From contig NZ_CP134706.1 in the NCBI RefSeq assembly GCF_038246755.1, positions 186,001 through 250,000 on the forward strand: 64,000 bases of DNA, read 5' to 3'. The DNA comes from Micromonospora sp. FIMYZ51 (GTDB lineage: Bacteria > Actinomycetota > Actinomycetes > Mycobacteriales > Micromonosporaceae). Below, piece after piece: positions 1-9,983 of this stretch. Position 1 is the first letter of the stretch, and every line of letters starts with the position of its first letter. Under the pieces are notes generated by a model that searched no databases, was not told the origin of the DNA, and saw only the letters and a list, made by a program, of their open reading frames with translations. The position numbers and the translations under genes were made by a program.

Positions 1-471
1 ACGATCGTGGACGCCGCCGCCGGTGGCCTGCCGGTGCTCGGGATCTGCAACGGCTTCCAGATCCTCTGCGAGGCCCACCTGCTGCCCGGCGCGCTCACCC
101 GCAACCAGCACCTGCACTTCCGCAACCGCGATCAGCTCCTGCGGATCGAGGCGACCGGCACCGCCTGGACGAACATGTTCCAGGCCGGGCAGAAAGTGCT
201 GATCCCGGTCAAGAACGGCGAGGGTTGCTACGTCGCCGACACCGCCACGCTTGACGAGTTGGAGGCCGAGGGCCGGGTGGTGGCCCGGTACGTCGGTGGC
301 AACCCCAACGGGTCGCAGCGGGACATCGCCGCGATCACCAACCCCGCCGGCAACGTGGTGGGCATCATGCCGCACCCCGAGCACGCGGTGGAGGCGCTCA
401 CCGGCCCCTCCCTCGACGGCCTGGGCTTCTTCACGTCGGTGCTGAAGCACCTGGTGGGGGCCCCGGCGTGA
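1..471 (+). CDS. purQ: Phosphoribosylformylglycinamidine synthase, glutaminase subunit PurQ (3' part)
   Basis: The gene enters from the left edge in frame 1, so its start is outside the window. PurQ is the class I glutamine amidotransferase that releases ammonia from glutamine for PurL in step 4 of IMP synthesis. The visible part has the nucleophile motif GICNGFQ near its beginning and the His/Glu part of the triad in MPHPEHAVE near the end. About 155 residues remain of a family length near 225-230. The next gene is purL on the same strand 68 bp downstream, as expected for the small-PurL/PurQ/PurS type complex. A purS gene would be expected just upstream, outside the window. Confidence 0.95.
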   Translation, partial: TIVDAAAGGLPVLGICNGFQILCEAHLLPGALTRNQHLHFRNRDQLLRIEATGTAWTNMFQAGQKVLIPVKNGEGCYVADTATLDELEAEGRVVARYVGGNPNGSQRDIAAITNPAGNVVGIMPHPEHAVEALTGPSLDGLGFFTSVLKHLVGAPA

Positions 472-538
472 CCGTCCGCATCGGGATCATCGGTCGGCTC
501 ATCCGCCCGTCGGGCGGCGAGCGCAACGAGGAGAGGTC

Positions 539-3313
539 ATGACCACGCATCCGGACCCGGTACGGGAGAGCCCGGAGGCATTCCCGGCCGCGCCGGCACA
601 GCCGGTCCAGCCGAGCCCGGCCGCTGCTGCGCCGCCGGCTGCTGCCGCCTCGCCGGTCACCCCGGCGCGGCACGCCGCCGCTGCGGCGGACCCCGGCTGG
701 ACCCACGGGGTGGACACCGTGCCGCGCGCCGGGGACACCCCGCAGGAGCTTCAGCCGTACGCCGAACTGGGCCTGCGCGACGACGAGTACGACCGCATCC
801 GGCAGATCCTGGGCCGCCGGCCGACCCAGTCCGAGCTGGCGATGTACTCGATCATGTGGAGTGAGCACTGCTCCTACAAGTCCAGCAAGGTGCACCTGCG
901 TCAGTTCGGCGAGAAGGCCCCACCGAGCGACCGGCTGCTGGCCGGCATCGGTGAGAACGCGGGTGTGGTGCGGGTCTCCGACGAGTTGGCGGTGACCTTC
1001 AAGGTCGAGTCGCACAACCACCCGAGCTTCGTCGAGCCGTACCAGGGTGCGGCGACCGGCGTGGGTGGCATCGTCCGCGACATCCTCGCCATGGGTGCCC
1101 GTCCGGTGGCCGTGATGGACCCGCTGCGCTTCGGTGCCGCCGACCACCCCGACACCGCCCGGGTGCTGCCCGGCGTGGTGGCCGGCGTCGGCGGCTACGG
1201 CAACTGCCTCGGCCTGCCCAACATCGGCGGCGAGGTGGTCTTCGACCCGTGCTACCAGGGCAACCCGCTGGTAAACGCGCTCTGCCTCGGGGTGCTGCCG
1301 GTGAGCCGGCTACAGAACAAGGCCGCCGTCGGCCCCGGCAACGTCGTGGTGCTGATGGGTGCCAAGACCGGGCGGGACGGCATCGGCGGCGTGTCGGTGC
1401 TGGCCAGCGCCACCTTCGACGAGGGCAGCGAGCAGCGCCGCCCATCGGTGCAGGTGGGCGACCCGTTCATCGAGAAACTGCTTATCGAAGCCTGCCTGGA
1501 GCTGTACGACGCCGAGCTGGTCGCCGGCATCCAGGACCTCGGCGGTGCCGGGCTGACCTGCGCGTTGACCGAGACCGCCGCGGCGGCCGGCACCGGCATG
1601 CGGGTCTGGCTGGAGCGGGTCCCGCTGCGCGAGGCGTCGATGGCGCCGCACGAGATCCTGGCCAGCGAGTCGCAGGAGCGGATGCTCCTGGTCGTCGAGC
1701 CGGCCAAGCTCGACGCGGTGCTCAAGACCTGCCAGAAGTGGGGCGTGATCGCCACCGCGATCGGTGAGGTCACCGCGCCGGAGCCGGACGGACAGCCGGG
1801 TCGACTGCGGATCACCTGGCGGGACCAGCTGGTGGTGGACGTGCCGCCGGGTTCGCTCGTGGACGACGGACCGGTCTACGCCCGCCCGATGCGCGAGCCG
1901 GCCGACCTGATCCTGCTCCAGGCGGACCGGGCCGAGACGCTGCCCCGGCCGGCCGACCCGGACGCGCTGCGCGAGACCGTGCTGCGCATGATCGCCTCGC
2001 CCAACCTCGCCGACAAGAGCTGGGTCACCGAGCAGTACGACCGCTACGTGCTTGGCAACACCGTGCTCGCCCAGCCGGAGGACTCCGGTGTGATCCGGAT
2101 CGACGAGCGGACCGGGCTGGGCGTGGCGCTGTCGGTCGACGGCAACGGTCGGTACGCCCGCCTCGACCCGTACCACGGGGCCAAGCTGGCGCTTGCCGAG
2201 GCGTACCGGAACGTGGCGGTGACCGGCGCGACGCCGATCGCGGTCACCGACTGCCTCAACTTCGGCTCCCCCGAAGACCCGGGCGTGATGTGGCAGTTCG
2301 CCGAGGCGGTACGCGGCCTCGCCGACGGCTGCGCCGAGCTGGGCATCCCGGTGACCGGCGGCAACGTCAGCTTCTACAACCAGACCGGTGCGGCGGCGAT
2401 CCACCCGACGCCGGTGGTCGGTGTGCTCGGCGTACTGGAGAACGTGGCCGACCGGGTGGCGATGGGCTTCGCCCCGCGACCCGGTGGCGATCACGACCAG
2501 CTCTTCCTGCTCGGCGAGACGCACGTCGAGCTCTCCGGCTCGGAGTGGGCCTGGGTGACCCACCAGCATCTCGGTGGCGTACCCCCGCACGTCGACCTGG
2601 GACGCGAGAAGCAGCTCGCCGGGCTGCTGGCCGAGGCCGCCCGGGTGGGCCACCTCAGCGCCGCGCACGACCTCTCCGACGGCGGGCTCGCCCAGAGCCT
2701 GGTGGAGTCCTGCCTGCGGCACGGCGTCGGCGCGCGGATCGCGGTGCCGGAGCGTTTCCAGGGCGGCTCGATGCCGTTCGTCTTCCTGTTCAGTGAGTCC
2801 GCCGGCCGCGTGCTGGTCTCGGTACCGAGGGGCCACGAGAAGGCGTTCACCGCCCTCTGCGGCGAGCACGGTGTGCCGTGGGAGCTGATCGGGGTGACCG
2901 ACCCGGCCGGTGGTGCGCTGGAGGTGCACGGCCAGTTCCGGATCCGCCTGGACGAGCTGCGGGAGGCACACAGCCGCACCCTGCCGAGCCTGTTTGGCGG
3001 TGTGCAGTCGCTCGCCCCGGACGCCGTCGGTACGGCCAGCGGCGACCCGACGGCGGCCCCGACCGACTCCGCCAGCCAGGCTGACGCCCAGGCCGACCCC
3101 GCCGACACCGAGGCCGGTACGGCCGTCGCCGAGGTCGAGATCGGCACCCCGGCGGAGGTCGCCAGTGCGGCGGACGCGGCACCGGGACAGCCGGCCGAGC
3201 CCGGCTCGGACCCGGACCCGGACCAGCCGACCGCAGCAATGGGCGACCAGGCAGCCGGCGAGGCTCCGCAGGCCGGTGTCGCCGAGCCACCACCCGCACC
3301 GGACGAGCGCTGA
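539..3313 (+). CDS. purL: Phosphoribosylformylglycinamidine synthase subunit PurL with long low-complexity termini
   Basis: PurL is the synthetase subunit that converts FGAR to FGAM with ATP and ammonia from PurQ. The ATG is preceded by a good ribosome binding site (GAGGAGAGG). The core carries PurL hallmarks such as VESHNHPS with the glycine-rich stretch after it, the TGGNVSFYN segment and [11 protein letters not shown]. The protein is 924 aa, whereas typical small PurL proteins are near 740-750. The excess is an Ala/Pro-rich N-terminal extension of roughly 60 residues and an acidic Ala/Pro/Asp-rich C-terminal tail of roughly 90 residues beginning after [11 protein letters not shown]. Both look disordered. 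The tail runs to 5 bp before the GTG of the ComB-like gene, so the two are probably co-transcribed. Confidence 0.95.
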   Translation: MTTHPDPVRESPEAFPAAPAQPVQPSPAAAAPPAAAASPVTPARHAAAAADPGWTHGVDTVPRAGDTPQELQPYAELGLRDDEYDRIRQILGRRPTQSELAMYSIMWSEHCSYKSSKVHLRQFGEKAPPSDRLLAGIGENAGVVRVSDELAVTFKVESHNHPSFVEPYQGAATGVGGIVRDILAMGARPVAVMDPLRFGAADHPDTARVLPGVVAGVGGYGNCLGLPNIGGEVVFDPCYQGNPLVNALCLGVLPVSRLQNKAAVGPGNVVVLMGAKTGRDGIGGVSVLASATFDEGSEQRRPSVQVGDPFIEKLLIEACLELYDAELVAGIQDLGGAGLTCALTETAAAAGTGMRVWLERVPLREASMAPHEILASESQERMLLVVEPAKLDAVLKTCQKWGVIATAIGEVTAPEPDGQPGRLRITWRDQLVVDVPPGSLVDDGPVYARPMREPADLILLQADRAETLPRPADPDALRETVLRMIASPNLADKSWVTEQYDRYVLGNTVLAQPEDSGVIRIDERTGLGVALSVDGNGRYARLDPYHGAKLALAEAYRNVAVTGATPIAVTDCLNFGSPEDPGVMWQFAEAVRGLADGCAELGIPVTGGNVSFYNQTGAAAIHPTPVVGVLGVLENVADRVAMGFAPRPGGDHDQLFLLGETHVELSGSEWAWVTHQHLGGVPPHVDLGREKQLAGLLAEAARVGHLSAAHDLSDGGLAQSLVESCLRHGVGARIAVPERFQGGSMPFVFLFSESAGRVLVSVPRGHEKAFTALCGEHGVPWELIGVTDPAGGALEVHGQFRIRLDELREAHSRTLPSLFGGVQSLAPDAVGTASGDPTAAPTDSASQADAQADPADTEAGTAVAEVEIGTPAEVASAADAAPGQPAEPGSDPDPDQPTAAMGDQAAGEAPQAGVAEPPPAPDER

Positions 3314-3317
3314 GGCG

Positions 3318-4073
3318 GTGACCCCGGCCCTGCACTCCCAGCCCGGATCCGGGGCCCGGTTCGACTGGGGCCTGGCGGGGGCGGCGGAGCTGGGCCGGGT
3401 CTGCGCGGTACTGGTGGTGGTGGACGTGCTGTCGTTCACCACCACCGTCGAGATCGCGGTCGGGCGGGGAATGCGGGTACATCCGTTTCCCTGGGACGAG
3501 CAGGCCGCCGAGTACGCCCGGCGAATAGGCGCGATCGCCGCGACCGGTCGCCGGCAGGTCACCGCGGCCCATCCGTGGTCGCTGTCGCCGGCCGCACTGA
3601 GCCGGGCACCGGTGGTGCGTGATCTCGTGCTGCCGTCGCCGAACGGCTCGGCGATCAGCGCCGCCGCCAGCGCCACCGGGCTGCCGGTGGTCGCGGCCAA
3701 CCTGCGTAACGCCCGTGCCGTCGGGCACTGGCTGCTGAATCAGGGGTACGGCGAAACCACCACCCCGGTCGGCGTCGTCGCGGCCGGAGAGCGATGGCCG
3801 GACGGCTCGCTACGCCCGTGCGTGGCGGATCAACTCGGCGCGGCGAGCGTGCTCGACGCGCTCGCCGCAGTGCCGGGTGGGCTGTCGGTGGAGGCGGCCA
3901 TGGCGCTCGCCGCGCTGGCCAGCACCCCGGACGTGCCGGCAGCGGTCCGGGGCTGCGTCTCCGGTCGTGAACTAAGCGCGGACGGCTTCCCCGAGGATGT
4001 CGAGATCGCCGTACGCCTCGACAGCTCCGACGTGGTGCCGCTGCTCCGCGACGGCGTCTTCGCCTCGGCCTGA
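3318..4073 (+). CDS. 2-phosphosulfolactate phosphatase (ComB) family protein
   Basis: The frame is open further upstream, but the GTG at 3318 lies 5 bp after the purL stop and begins where homology to the family seems to begin, giving 251 aa. ComB-family proteins are Mg-dependent acid phosphatases, best known for removing phosphate from 2-phosphosulfolactate. Visible family features are the N-terminal VVVDVLSFTTTVEIAVGRG (ComB proteins have a VIDVLRATTT-like motif) and PSPNGSAIS in the middle (canonical SPNGT). In actinobacteria this family commonly sits beside purine genes without other coenzyme M genes, so its real substrate here is unknown. It ends just before a strong hairpin at 4084-4120. 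Confidence 0.8.
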   Translation: MTPALHSQPGSGARFDWGLAGAAELGRVCAVLVVVDVLSFTTTVEIAVGRGMRVHPFPWDEQAAEYARRIGAIAATGRRQVTAAHPWSLSPAALSRAPVVRDLVLPSPNGSAISAAASATGLPVVAANLRNARAVGHWLLNQGYGETTTPVGVVAAGERWPDGSLRPCVADQLGAASVLDALAAVPGGLSVEAAMALAALASTPDVPAAVRGCVSGRELSADGFPEDVEIAVRLDSSDVVPLLRDGVFASA

Positions 4074-4083
4074 CCGCTCGCCC

Positions 4084-4120
4084 GCCGTCAGCCAGCCCGC
4101 ATCGCACGCTGGCTGACGGC
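4084..4120. terminator. Bidirectional intrinsic-type hairpin
   Basis: The arms GCCGTCAGCCAGC (4084-4096) and GCTGGCTGACGGC (4108-4120) are perfectly complementary over 13 bp with an 11-nt loop. It sits between two convergent genes and has no T-tract, as is common in high-GC actinobacteria. Confidence 0.8.
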
Positions 4121-4131
4121 CGGGACGGGAG

Positions 4132-6345
4132 TCAGTCGTCCAACCAGTCCAGTCGGCGACCGCCGCCGCGTTCTGCCGGCGGCCCGTCTGGCCGGCCATG
4201 GCCGGCGGCTTGAGCCGGGTCGCCGTAGTAGTTGTTGTCGTACCCGGCACGCTGCTGCGGCGGCTCCTGACCGTAACCGCCCTGGCCGTAGCCGCCACCC
4301 TGCGGGTAGGCGTCGTCATAGCCGGCACGCTGCTGCGGCGGCTCCTGGCCATAGCCGCCGCCCTGGCCGTAGCCGCCCTGGTTGTAGCGGTTCGTCTCGT
4401 CGTAGCCGGCGTTGTCGTAGCCGCCACGCTGCTGCGCGGGCTCCTGGCCGTAGCCGCCACCTGATGCGCCGTAGCCGCCGGTGGGCTCGCTCTGGCCGTA
4501 GCCACCGCCGGCCGGCTCGCCGGGGCTGTAGCCACCACGGTTGGGGTCGCTCTGGCCATAGCCGCCGGTCGGCTCGCCCTGGCCGTAGCCACCCGGCTCG
4601 TAGCCGCGGGTCTGGTCGGTCGGCCCGTAGCCGCCGGCCTCGCCCGCGCCGTAGGCCCGGGTTCCGTCGCCCTGGCCGTAGCCGCCGGTCGGCTCACCCT
4701 GGCCGTAGCCGCCACCGGCTCCGCCACGCCCGTAGCCACCGGTGGGCTCACCGCGTCCGTAGCCGCCCGCCGGTTCGGCCTGGCCGTACCCCTGGCCCGC
4801 CTCCGGCTCGTACATCCCGGTGGCGTACGGGTCCGCAGGGGCCGGGTAGCGGGTCTGGTCACCGGTGTAGCGGCCCGTCGGCTCGTCGTAGCGCTCGCCG
4901 TAGCCGCCTGCACCGCCCGCCGGCGGGTAGTCGGCCCCGCCGCTGCCGGCACCGTAGTCACGGTTTCCGTAACCGTCGCCGGACGAGGGGCCGTTGCCGT
5001 AACCGCCACCGGAGGACGGTGCGTTGCCATAGCCACCACCGGAGGACGGTGCGTTGCCGTAGCCGGCTGCGCCGTAGCCGCCCGGCTCCTCGCCGTAGCC
5101 GCCGCCGGACCAGCCGCCCTGCCCTGGACCGCTCGGCGCGCCGTACGGCTGCGGAGGCGCACCGTACGGGTCCGGCGGGACGTCGTCGACGACCGGCTGG
5201 TGCATCATCGTCGGGGCGTTGCTCAGCCCGGGACCGCCGACCATTGTCGGATCCGGTGCGGCGCCGACCCGGTTCACCACCCGGGTCTGGTCGTCGGCAC
5301 CCGCGAACGAGCCACGGGCCGCCGGCACCGCGCCGGCCGGCGCGCCCGCCGGGGCGTCACCGTCCGCCTCGGCCTCGTCGTTCTCCTTGCGCTTCATCCA
5401 GAGCAGCACGATCGTGCCGACGCCGACGGCCACGAAGAGCCCGCCCAGCAGGATCAGCAACCAGTTGCCGAAGCCACCGGAGTCCTCGTTGCTGGCCGGG
5501 GCCTGGGCGACGGCGCTCTCGCTGGCGGTCTCCTCGTCCTCGGGGAACGCGTCCTCGAACGGATCCTCCGTGGGCAGCGCCGACTCGCTCGTCGTCGGGG
5601 TGGGGGTCGGGCTGGCCGAGGCACCGATCGCCAGGGTGATCCGCTGTCCGGTGACACTCTGGCCCGCGTTGGCGGTGAAGTTCACGACCCGGCTCTGGTT
5701 CTCCGCACGGGCGCCGAGGTCGATCCGGCCCGGGGCGATCGGCCGGTCCCGGCTGCCGGTGAAGCGGAAGTTGCCGTTGGAGTCGCTGTTGGTGTCGTAC
5801 TGGTTGCCGGCGCTGTCCTTGATCAGGACGATCGCACCCGCCACGCCCTCGCCCGCCTGGTTCACGACCTTGCCGGCGATCGACTTGACCGTCTGCGGCG
5901 CCTGCGTGGTGGGCGGCGGTGGCGGCGGCGGCGCCTGCTCTCCCCGGACGGTGAGCTGAAGGTTGGCGGTCGCGGGGTCGGAATTGTCCGGCTGGACCTG
6001 GACGGTGACGCCGGTCGAGGCGTTCCGGGCGTTGTTGTTGGCGCGCAGCGTCAACAACTGCGTCCTCGGCACTGGTGCGTTCAGCTGAATGCTGCCGCAG
6101 CCCCTGGCGCAGGACACGCCGGCCGGCAGGCCGGTCAGGGTGATCTCGGCGGTGGTGTCCCCCTCGCCGGGGGTGACCTGCACGCTCACCGTGGCGTCGC
6201 TGCCCGCGTTGACGGTCACCGAGCCTGGCGTGACGTTGACCGTGGCGGCGTGGGCGGGTGTGGCGGGGGCGGCGAGCAGGGCACCAACAATCAGCGCCAC
6301 GACCACACCGGCCCGCTTCTGCCAGGCTCGTCGGTGTGTTGACAC
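4132..6345 (-). CDS. Secreted/membrane-anchored protein with carboxypeptidase-regulatory-like domain and long Gly-Tyr-rich cytoplasmic tail
   Basis: The GTG at 6345 is preferred because GGAAGG lies about 7 nt upstream; the GTG at 6351 is an alternative. The 737-aa product starts with a cleavable-looking signal peptide (AGVVVALIVGALLAAP, then AHAA). Two extracellular beta-type segments follow: one with a CxxxC pair (CARGC), and one resembling a carboxypeptidase regulatory-like fold (SIAGKVVNQAGEGVAGA). A Ser/Thr/Glu-rich stalk precedes one transmembrane helix at about residues 293-318 (NWLLILLGGLFVAVGVGTIV) with a following MKRK. The remaining roughly 400 residues are cytoplasmic and made of irregular GGYGQ/EPTGGYG repeats. 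Function unknown; a cell-surface sensor or scaffold is conceivable. It diverges from the sterol-carrier gene. Confidence 0.75.
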   Translation of the reverse strand: MSTHRRAWQKRAGVVVALIVGALLAAPATPAHAATVNVTPGSVTVNAGSDATVSVQVTPGEGDTTAEITLTGLPAGVSCARGCGSIQLNAPVPRTQLLTLRANNNARNASTGVTVQVQPDNSDPATANLQLTVRGEQAPPPPPPPTTQAPQTVKSIAGKVVNQAGEGVAGAIVLIKDSAGNQYDTNSDSNGNFRFTGSRDRPIAPGRIDLGARAENQSRVVNFTANAGQSVTGQRITLAIGASASPTPTPTTSESALPTEDPFEDAFPEDEETASESAVAQAPASNEDSGGFGNWLLILLGGLFVAVGVGTIVLLWMKRKENDEAEADGDAPAGAPAGAVPAARGSFAGADDQTRVVNRVGAAPDPTMVGGPGLSNAPTMMHQPVVDDVPPDPYGAPPQPYGAPSGPGQGGWSGGGYGEEPGGYGAAGYGNAPSSGGGYGNAPSSGGGYGNGPSSGDGYGNRDYGAGSGGADYPPAGGAGGYGERYDEPTGRYTGDQTRYPAPADPYATGMYEPEAGQGYGQAEPAGGYGRGEPTGGYGRGGAGGGYGQGEPTGGYGQGDGTRAYGAGEAGGYGPTDQTRGYEPGGYGQGEPTGGYGQSDPNRGGYSPGEPAGGGYGQSEPTGGYGASGGGYGQEPAQQRGGYDNAGYDETNRYNQGGYGQGGGYGQEPPQQRAGYDDAYPQGGGYGQGGYGQEPPQQRAGYDNNYYGDPAQAAGHGRPDGPPAERGGGRRLDWLDD

Positions 6346-6495
6346 GTCCACCGCCTTCCGGACTGACCATCCCTCGCGCCGACGGTTGCCGGGCCGGGGA
6401 AACATCACGGTACGAATACGCCGTCGGCAACTATGCCTTGTCTGGGCGGATCGGCGCGACCCAGGGGCACGGTGATAAGCGGCGCGGTCACGCCG

Positions 6496-6501
6496 TATCG
6501 T
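6496..6501 (+). promoter_or_regulatory. -10-like hexamer TATCGT for a probable leaderless mRNA
   Basis: TATCGT ends 6 nt before the GTG at 6508, and no purine-rich ribosome binding site lies between. The same spacing recurs at other genes in the window (see findings). Confidence 0.4.
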
Positions 6502-6507
6502 CCCGTC

Positions 6508-6870
6508 GTGTCCTCTCCGTACATTAAGTCCGCAGCCGTCGCGACCGCGGTGGCGGCGCTCGATGCGGGACGCACCCCCGAACGGCCGGTGCTCCGTGAG
6601 GCGGTCAGGGTGCTGTTGACCATTCTTGCGGCCCGCACCCCCGGCCGATCGGTGGAGGTGCGTGTCCCACCTTACGGTGCAGTTCAATGCGTTCCCGGGC
6701 CGCGACACACCCGTGGTACGCCACCGAACACGGTGGAGATGGACCCGGAAACCTGGCTCGCGCTCGCCACGGGACGACTCGACTGGACCCAGGCGGTTAC
6801 GGAGGGTCGTGTGCGGGCGAGCGGGGCGAGAGCGGACCTCTCCGCGTTTCTGCCGCTGGAGCTGAAATGA
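6508..6870 (+). CDS. Small sterol-carrier-family protein
   Basis: The 120-aa product starts at a GTG with no Shine-Dalgarno but a TATCGT hexamer 6 nt upstream, suggesting a leaderless transcript. An N-terminal helical part ([13 protein letters not shown]... [15 protein letters not shown]) is followed by [14 protein letters not shown] and a C-terminal [16 protein letters not shown], which resembles the end of SCP2-like domains in actinobacterial 'sterol carrier family' proteins. Such genes commonly lie just upstream of purF in actinobacteria. The lipid-binding role is inferred from the family name, not from any residue I can identify. Confidence 0.7.
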   Translation: MSSPYIKSAAVATAVAALDAGRTPERPVLREAVRVLLTILAARTPGRSVEVRVPPYGAVQCVPGPRHTRGTPPNTVEMDPETWLALATGRLDWTQAVTEGRVRASGARADLSAFLPLELK

Positions 6871-7031
6871 GAGTCGGCCGAGATGACAGAAAGCGCCGCG
6901 ATCGTGACTGTGTGTGGTGACGTGGATTCGCGTACACTGTTCGGCGACGACAGTGTGGTCCCGGCCCAGCGGTGTTGAGCAGCCCCCGTGCTACCGCCAG
7001 GCCAGTCCAGACCAGCAAGAGGGAGCGGCAG

Positions 7032-8621
7032 GTGCCCCGAGGCGACGGCCGGCTGAGCCACGACCTTGATCCTCAACGACCCGGCCCCCAGGACGCGTGT
7101 GGCGTCTTCGGCGTCTGGGCACCCGGAGAAGAGGTCGCCAACCTGACCTACTTCGGGCTGTACGCGTTGCAGCATCGAGGTCAGGAGGCCGCCGGCATTG
7201 CGGTAAGCGACGGCTCCGGAGTGGTGGTTTACAAGGATCTCGGCCTGGTGGCCCAGGTCTTCGACGAGCCGACGCTGGCGAGCCTGCGCGGGCACGTCGC
7301 GATCGGGCACACCCGCTACTCCACGACGGGCGGGTCGACCTGGGAGAACGCCCAGCCGACCATCCGCGCCACAAGTTCCGGCACCACTATCGCGCTGGCC
7401 CACAACGGCAACCTGGTCAACACCGCCGAACTCCAGCGGGAGGCGACCGAGCAGGGGCTGAGCGCGGATGGCTCGACAAACGACACCTCGCTGGTCACCA
7501 TGCTGCTGGCCAGCCGGCCGGATCTCTCCGTCGAGGCCGCCGCGCTGGAGGTGCTGCCGCGGCTGCGGGGCGCCTTCAGTTTCGTCTTCATGGACGAGAG
7601 CACCCTCTACGCCGCGCGTGACGCGCACGGGGTACGCCCGCTGGTGCTCGGCCGGCTGGAACGCGGCTGGGTGGTGGCCAGCGAGACCGCCGCACTGGAC
7701 ATCGTGGGTGCCAGTGTGGTCCGCGAGGTCGAGCCCGGCGAGTTGATCGCGATCGACACCGACGGGCTGCGGTCGAGCCGGTTCGCGGCTCCCGAGCCCA
7801 AGGGCTGCCTTTTCGAGTACGTCTACATCGCCCGCCCGGACGCCACAATCGCCGGCCGCAACGTGCACGCGGCCCGGGTGCAGATCGGCCGCCAGCTGGC
7901 CAAGGAGCACCCGGTCGAGGCGGACATGGTCATCCCGGTGCCCGAGTCGGGCACCCCGGCCGCGATCGGGTACGCCGAGGAGTCCGGCATCACCTACGGT
8001 GCCGGTCTGATGAAGAACCCGTACGTCGGGCGTACCTTCATCCAGCCGTCGCAGACCCTGCGTCAGCTGGGGATCCGGCTCAAGCTCAACCCGCTGCGCC
8101 AGAACGTGCGGGGCAAGCGGCTGGTCGTGGTCGACGACTCCATCGTCCGGGGCAACACCCAGCGCGCGATCGTGCGGATGCTCCGCGAGGCCGGTGCGGT
8201 GGAGGTGCACGTACGCATCTCCTCGCCGCCGGTCTCCTGGCCCTGTTTCTACGGCATCGACTTCGCCACCCGCGCCGAGCTGCTCGCCAACGGCCTCGAC
8301 AACGACGGCATCCGGCGCTCAATCGGCGCGGACACGCTCGGCTACGTCTCGCTGCCCGGCCTGATCGCCGCTACCGAGCAGCCGAAGAGCCGGTTGTGCC
8401 GGGCCTGCTTCGACGGGGAGTACCCGATCGAGCTGCCCGTCGGCAACCTGATCGGCAAGCACGTGCTCGAAGGGATCGGGCGTCGGGTAGCGCACAGTGC
8501 GGCCGACGGCACCGACGCCGACGAGCAGATGATCCCTCCGGTCGTCGCCGCGTCGGGTGGCGACGACGACTTCAGCCCACGCTCCGACCTGAGAATGTCG
8601 GCGAGCACACACCGCCCGTAG
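7032..8621 (+). CDS. purF: Amidophosphoribosyltransferase PurF
   Basis: PurF catalyses the committed step of purine synthesis, making phosphoribosylamine from PRPP and glutamine. The GTG at 7032, with GGGAGCGGCAG upstream, gives 529 aa. A propeptide of 22 residues would be removed to expose Cys23 in DACGVFG as the N-terminal nucleophile, as in the Bacillus-type enzyme. The PRPP loop is visible as LVVVDDSIVRGNT. Cysteines around CFYGIDF and in SRLCRACFDGEY fit the 4Fe-4S cluster of this enzyme class. purM follows 61 bp downstream. Confidence 0.95.
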   Translation: MPRGDGRLSHDLDPQRPGPQDACGVFGVWAPGEEVANLTYFGLYALQHRGQEAAGIAVSDGSGVVVYKDLGLVAQVFDEPTLASLRGHVAIGHTRYSTTGGSTWENAQPTIRATSSGTTIALAHNGNLVNTAELQREATEQGLSADGSTNDTSLVTMLLASRPDLSVEAAALEVLPRLRGAFSFVFMDESTLYAARDAHGVRPLVLGRLERGWVVASETAALDIVGASVVREVEPGELIAIDTDGLRSSRFAAPEPKGCLFEYVYIARPDATIAGRNVHAARVQIGRQLAKEHPVEADMVIPVPESGTPAAIGYAEESGITYGAGLMKNPYVGRTFIQPSQTLRQLGIRLKLNPLRQNVRGKRLVVVDDSIVRGNTQRAIVRMLREAGAVEVHVRISSPPVSWPCFYGIDFATRAELLANGLDNDGIRRSIGADTLGYVSLPGLIAATEQPKSRLCRACFDGEYPIELPVGNLIGKHVLEGIGRRVAHSAADGTDADEQMIPPVVAASGGDDDFSPRSDLRMSASTHRP

Positions 8622-8682
8622 CATCGTCCGGCTGTGGTGTCGGTCACCTCGACCTCGCAGCCGAGAACCAAAGGGGAGAACC

Positions 8683-9837
8683 GTGACGCACGTGTCCGAG
8701 CGCAGCGACGCAGGAAGCAGCCCGACGGGCGCTGGTGGCGATCGTCAGCCCTGGACGGCCGGCACCGGCCGCTCACCTCGCAAACGCTCGGTCTCGTACG
8801 CGGACGCCGGCGTGTCGATCGAGGCGGGGGACCGCGCGGTCGAGCTGCTGAAGTCCAAGGTGAAGCAGACTCGCCGGCCGGAGGTGATGGGCGACCTCGG
8901 CGGCTTCGCCGGCCTGTTCCGGCTGGACACCACGAAGTACAAGAACCCGATCCTGGCCTCCTCCACGGACGGCGTCGGCACCAAGCTGGTGATCGCCCAG
9001 CAGATGGACATCCACGACACGGTCGGCATCGACCTGGTCGCGATGGTCGTGGACGACCTCGTCGCCTGCGGTGCCGAGCCGCTGTTCCTGTTGGACTACA
9101 TCGCCACCGGCGAGGTCGTACCGGACAAGGTCGCCGAGATCGGCGCCGGCATCGCCGACGGCTGCCGGTACGCCGGCTGTGCGCTGCTCGGTGGGGAGAC
9201 CGCCGAGCACCCGGGCGTACTGCGTCCGGACGAGTACGACATCTCCGCCACCGGTGTCGGTGTGGTGGAGGAGAACGAGATCCTCAGCTCGGAGCGGGTC
9301 GAGGTGGGTGACGTGGTGATCGCCATGCGCTCGTCCGGGCTGCACTCCAACGGCTACTCCCTGGTCCGGCACGTGCTGCTCGGTGCCGGCCGGATGCGGC
9401 TGGACGTCGTGATCGATGACTTCGGTCGGCAGCGCACCCTCGGCGAGGAACTGCTCACCCCCACCAAGATCTACGCGCAGGACTGCCTCAAGCTGATCGC
9501 CGAGGCCGAGGTGCGGGCGCTGGCCCACGTCACCGGCGGCGGCATTCCGGGCAACCTGGTGCGGATCCTGCCCGAGCACGTGGACGCGGTGGTCAACCGC
9601 TCGACGTGGAAGCCGCAGCCGGTCTTCGACCTGATCCAGTCCAAGGGCCGGATCGAGGACCCGGCGATGGAGTCGACCTTCAACATGGGCGTCGGCATGT
9701 TCGCGATCGTCTCGGCCGAGGACGCCGACCGCGCCCTGGCGACGTTGACCGGCCGTGGCGTGGACGCCTGGCAGGCCGGCGAGATCATCGAGGGCACCGG
9801 CGAGGTGCGGATGGTCGGCCAGCACACCCGGGGGTGA
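8683..9837 (+). CDS. purM: Phosphoribosylformylglycinamidine cyclo-ligase PurM
   Basis: PurM (AIR synthetase) closes the imidazole ring in step 5 of purine synthesis using ATP. The GTG start has AGGGGAGAA upstream. The 384-aa product has the expected order: SYADAGVSIEAGDRAVE near residue 35-50, the nucleotide-binding ASSTDGVGTKL, GGETAEHPG, and HVTGGGIPGNLVRI in the second half. The first 30 or so residues are a poorly conserved extension compared with the E. coli type protein. It follows purF on the same strand and probably shares its transcript. Confidence 0.95.
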   Translation: MTHVSERSDAGSSPTGAGGDRQPWTAGTGRSPRKRSVSYADAGVSIEAGDRAVELLKSKVKQTRRPEVMGDLGGFAGLFRLDTTKYKNPILASSTDGVGTKLVIAQQMDIHDTVGIDLVAMVVDDLVACGAEPLFLLDYIATGEVVPDKVAEIGAGIADGCRYAGCALLGGETAEHPGVLRPDEYDISATGVGVVEENEILSSERVEVGDVVIAMRSSGLHSNGYSLVRHVLLGAGRMRLDVVIDDFGRQRTLGEELLTPTKIYAQDCLKLIAEAEVRALAHVTGGGIPGNLVRILPEHVDAVVNRSTWKPQPVFDLIQSKGRIEDPAMESTFNMGVGMFAIVSAEDADRALATLTGRGVDAWQAGEIIEGTGEVRMVGQHTRG

Positions 9838-9983
9838 GCACGCTCCGGTGATTGTCCGACCACCTGAACAGGGCTTCACCCGAGTGGCCGCCGCGGCCTA
9901 GCCTGAAGGGCACCCTCGAAAGCTGTGGGGCGCGCCCGCGCTGGGGTGTGTCCGGCAGTCGTCAACCGTTACAGAGGAGGGCG

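Noticed and set aside
1310..3700. Long minus-strand open frame antisense to purL
   Set aside because: purL has unambiguous motifs in the plus strand; the antisense frame is open only because of GC skew.
4464..5639. Long Arg/Ser-rich open frame on the plus strand
   Set aside because: It is antisense to the Gly-Tyr-rich tail of the membrane protein; its composition is a by-product of the repeats and GC bias.
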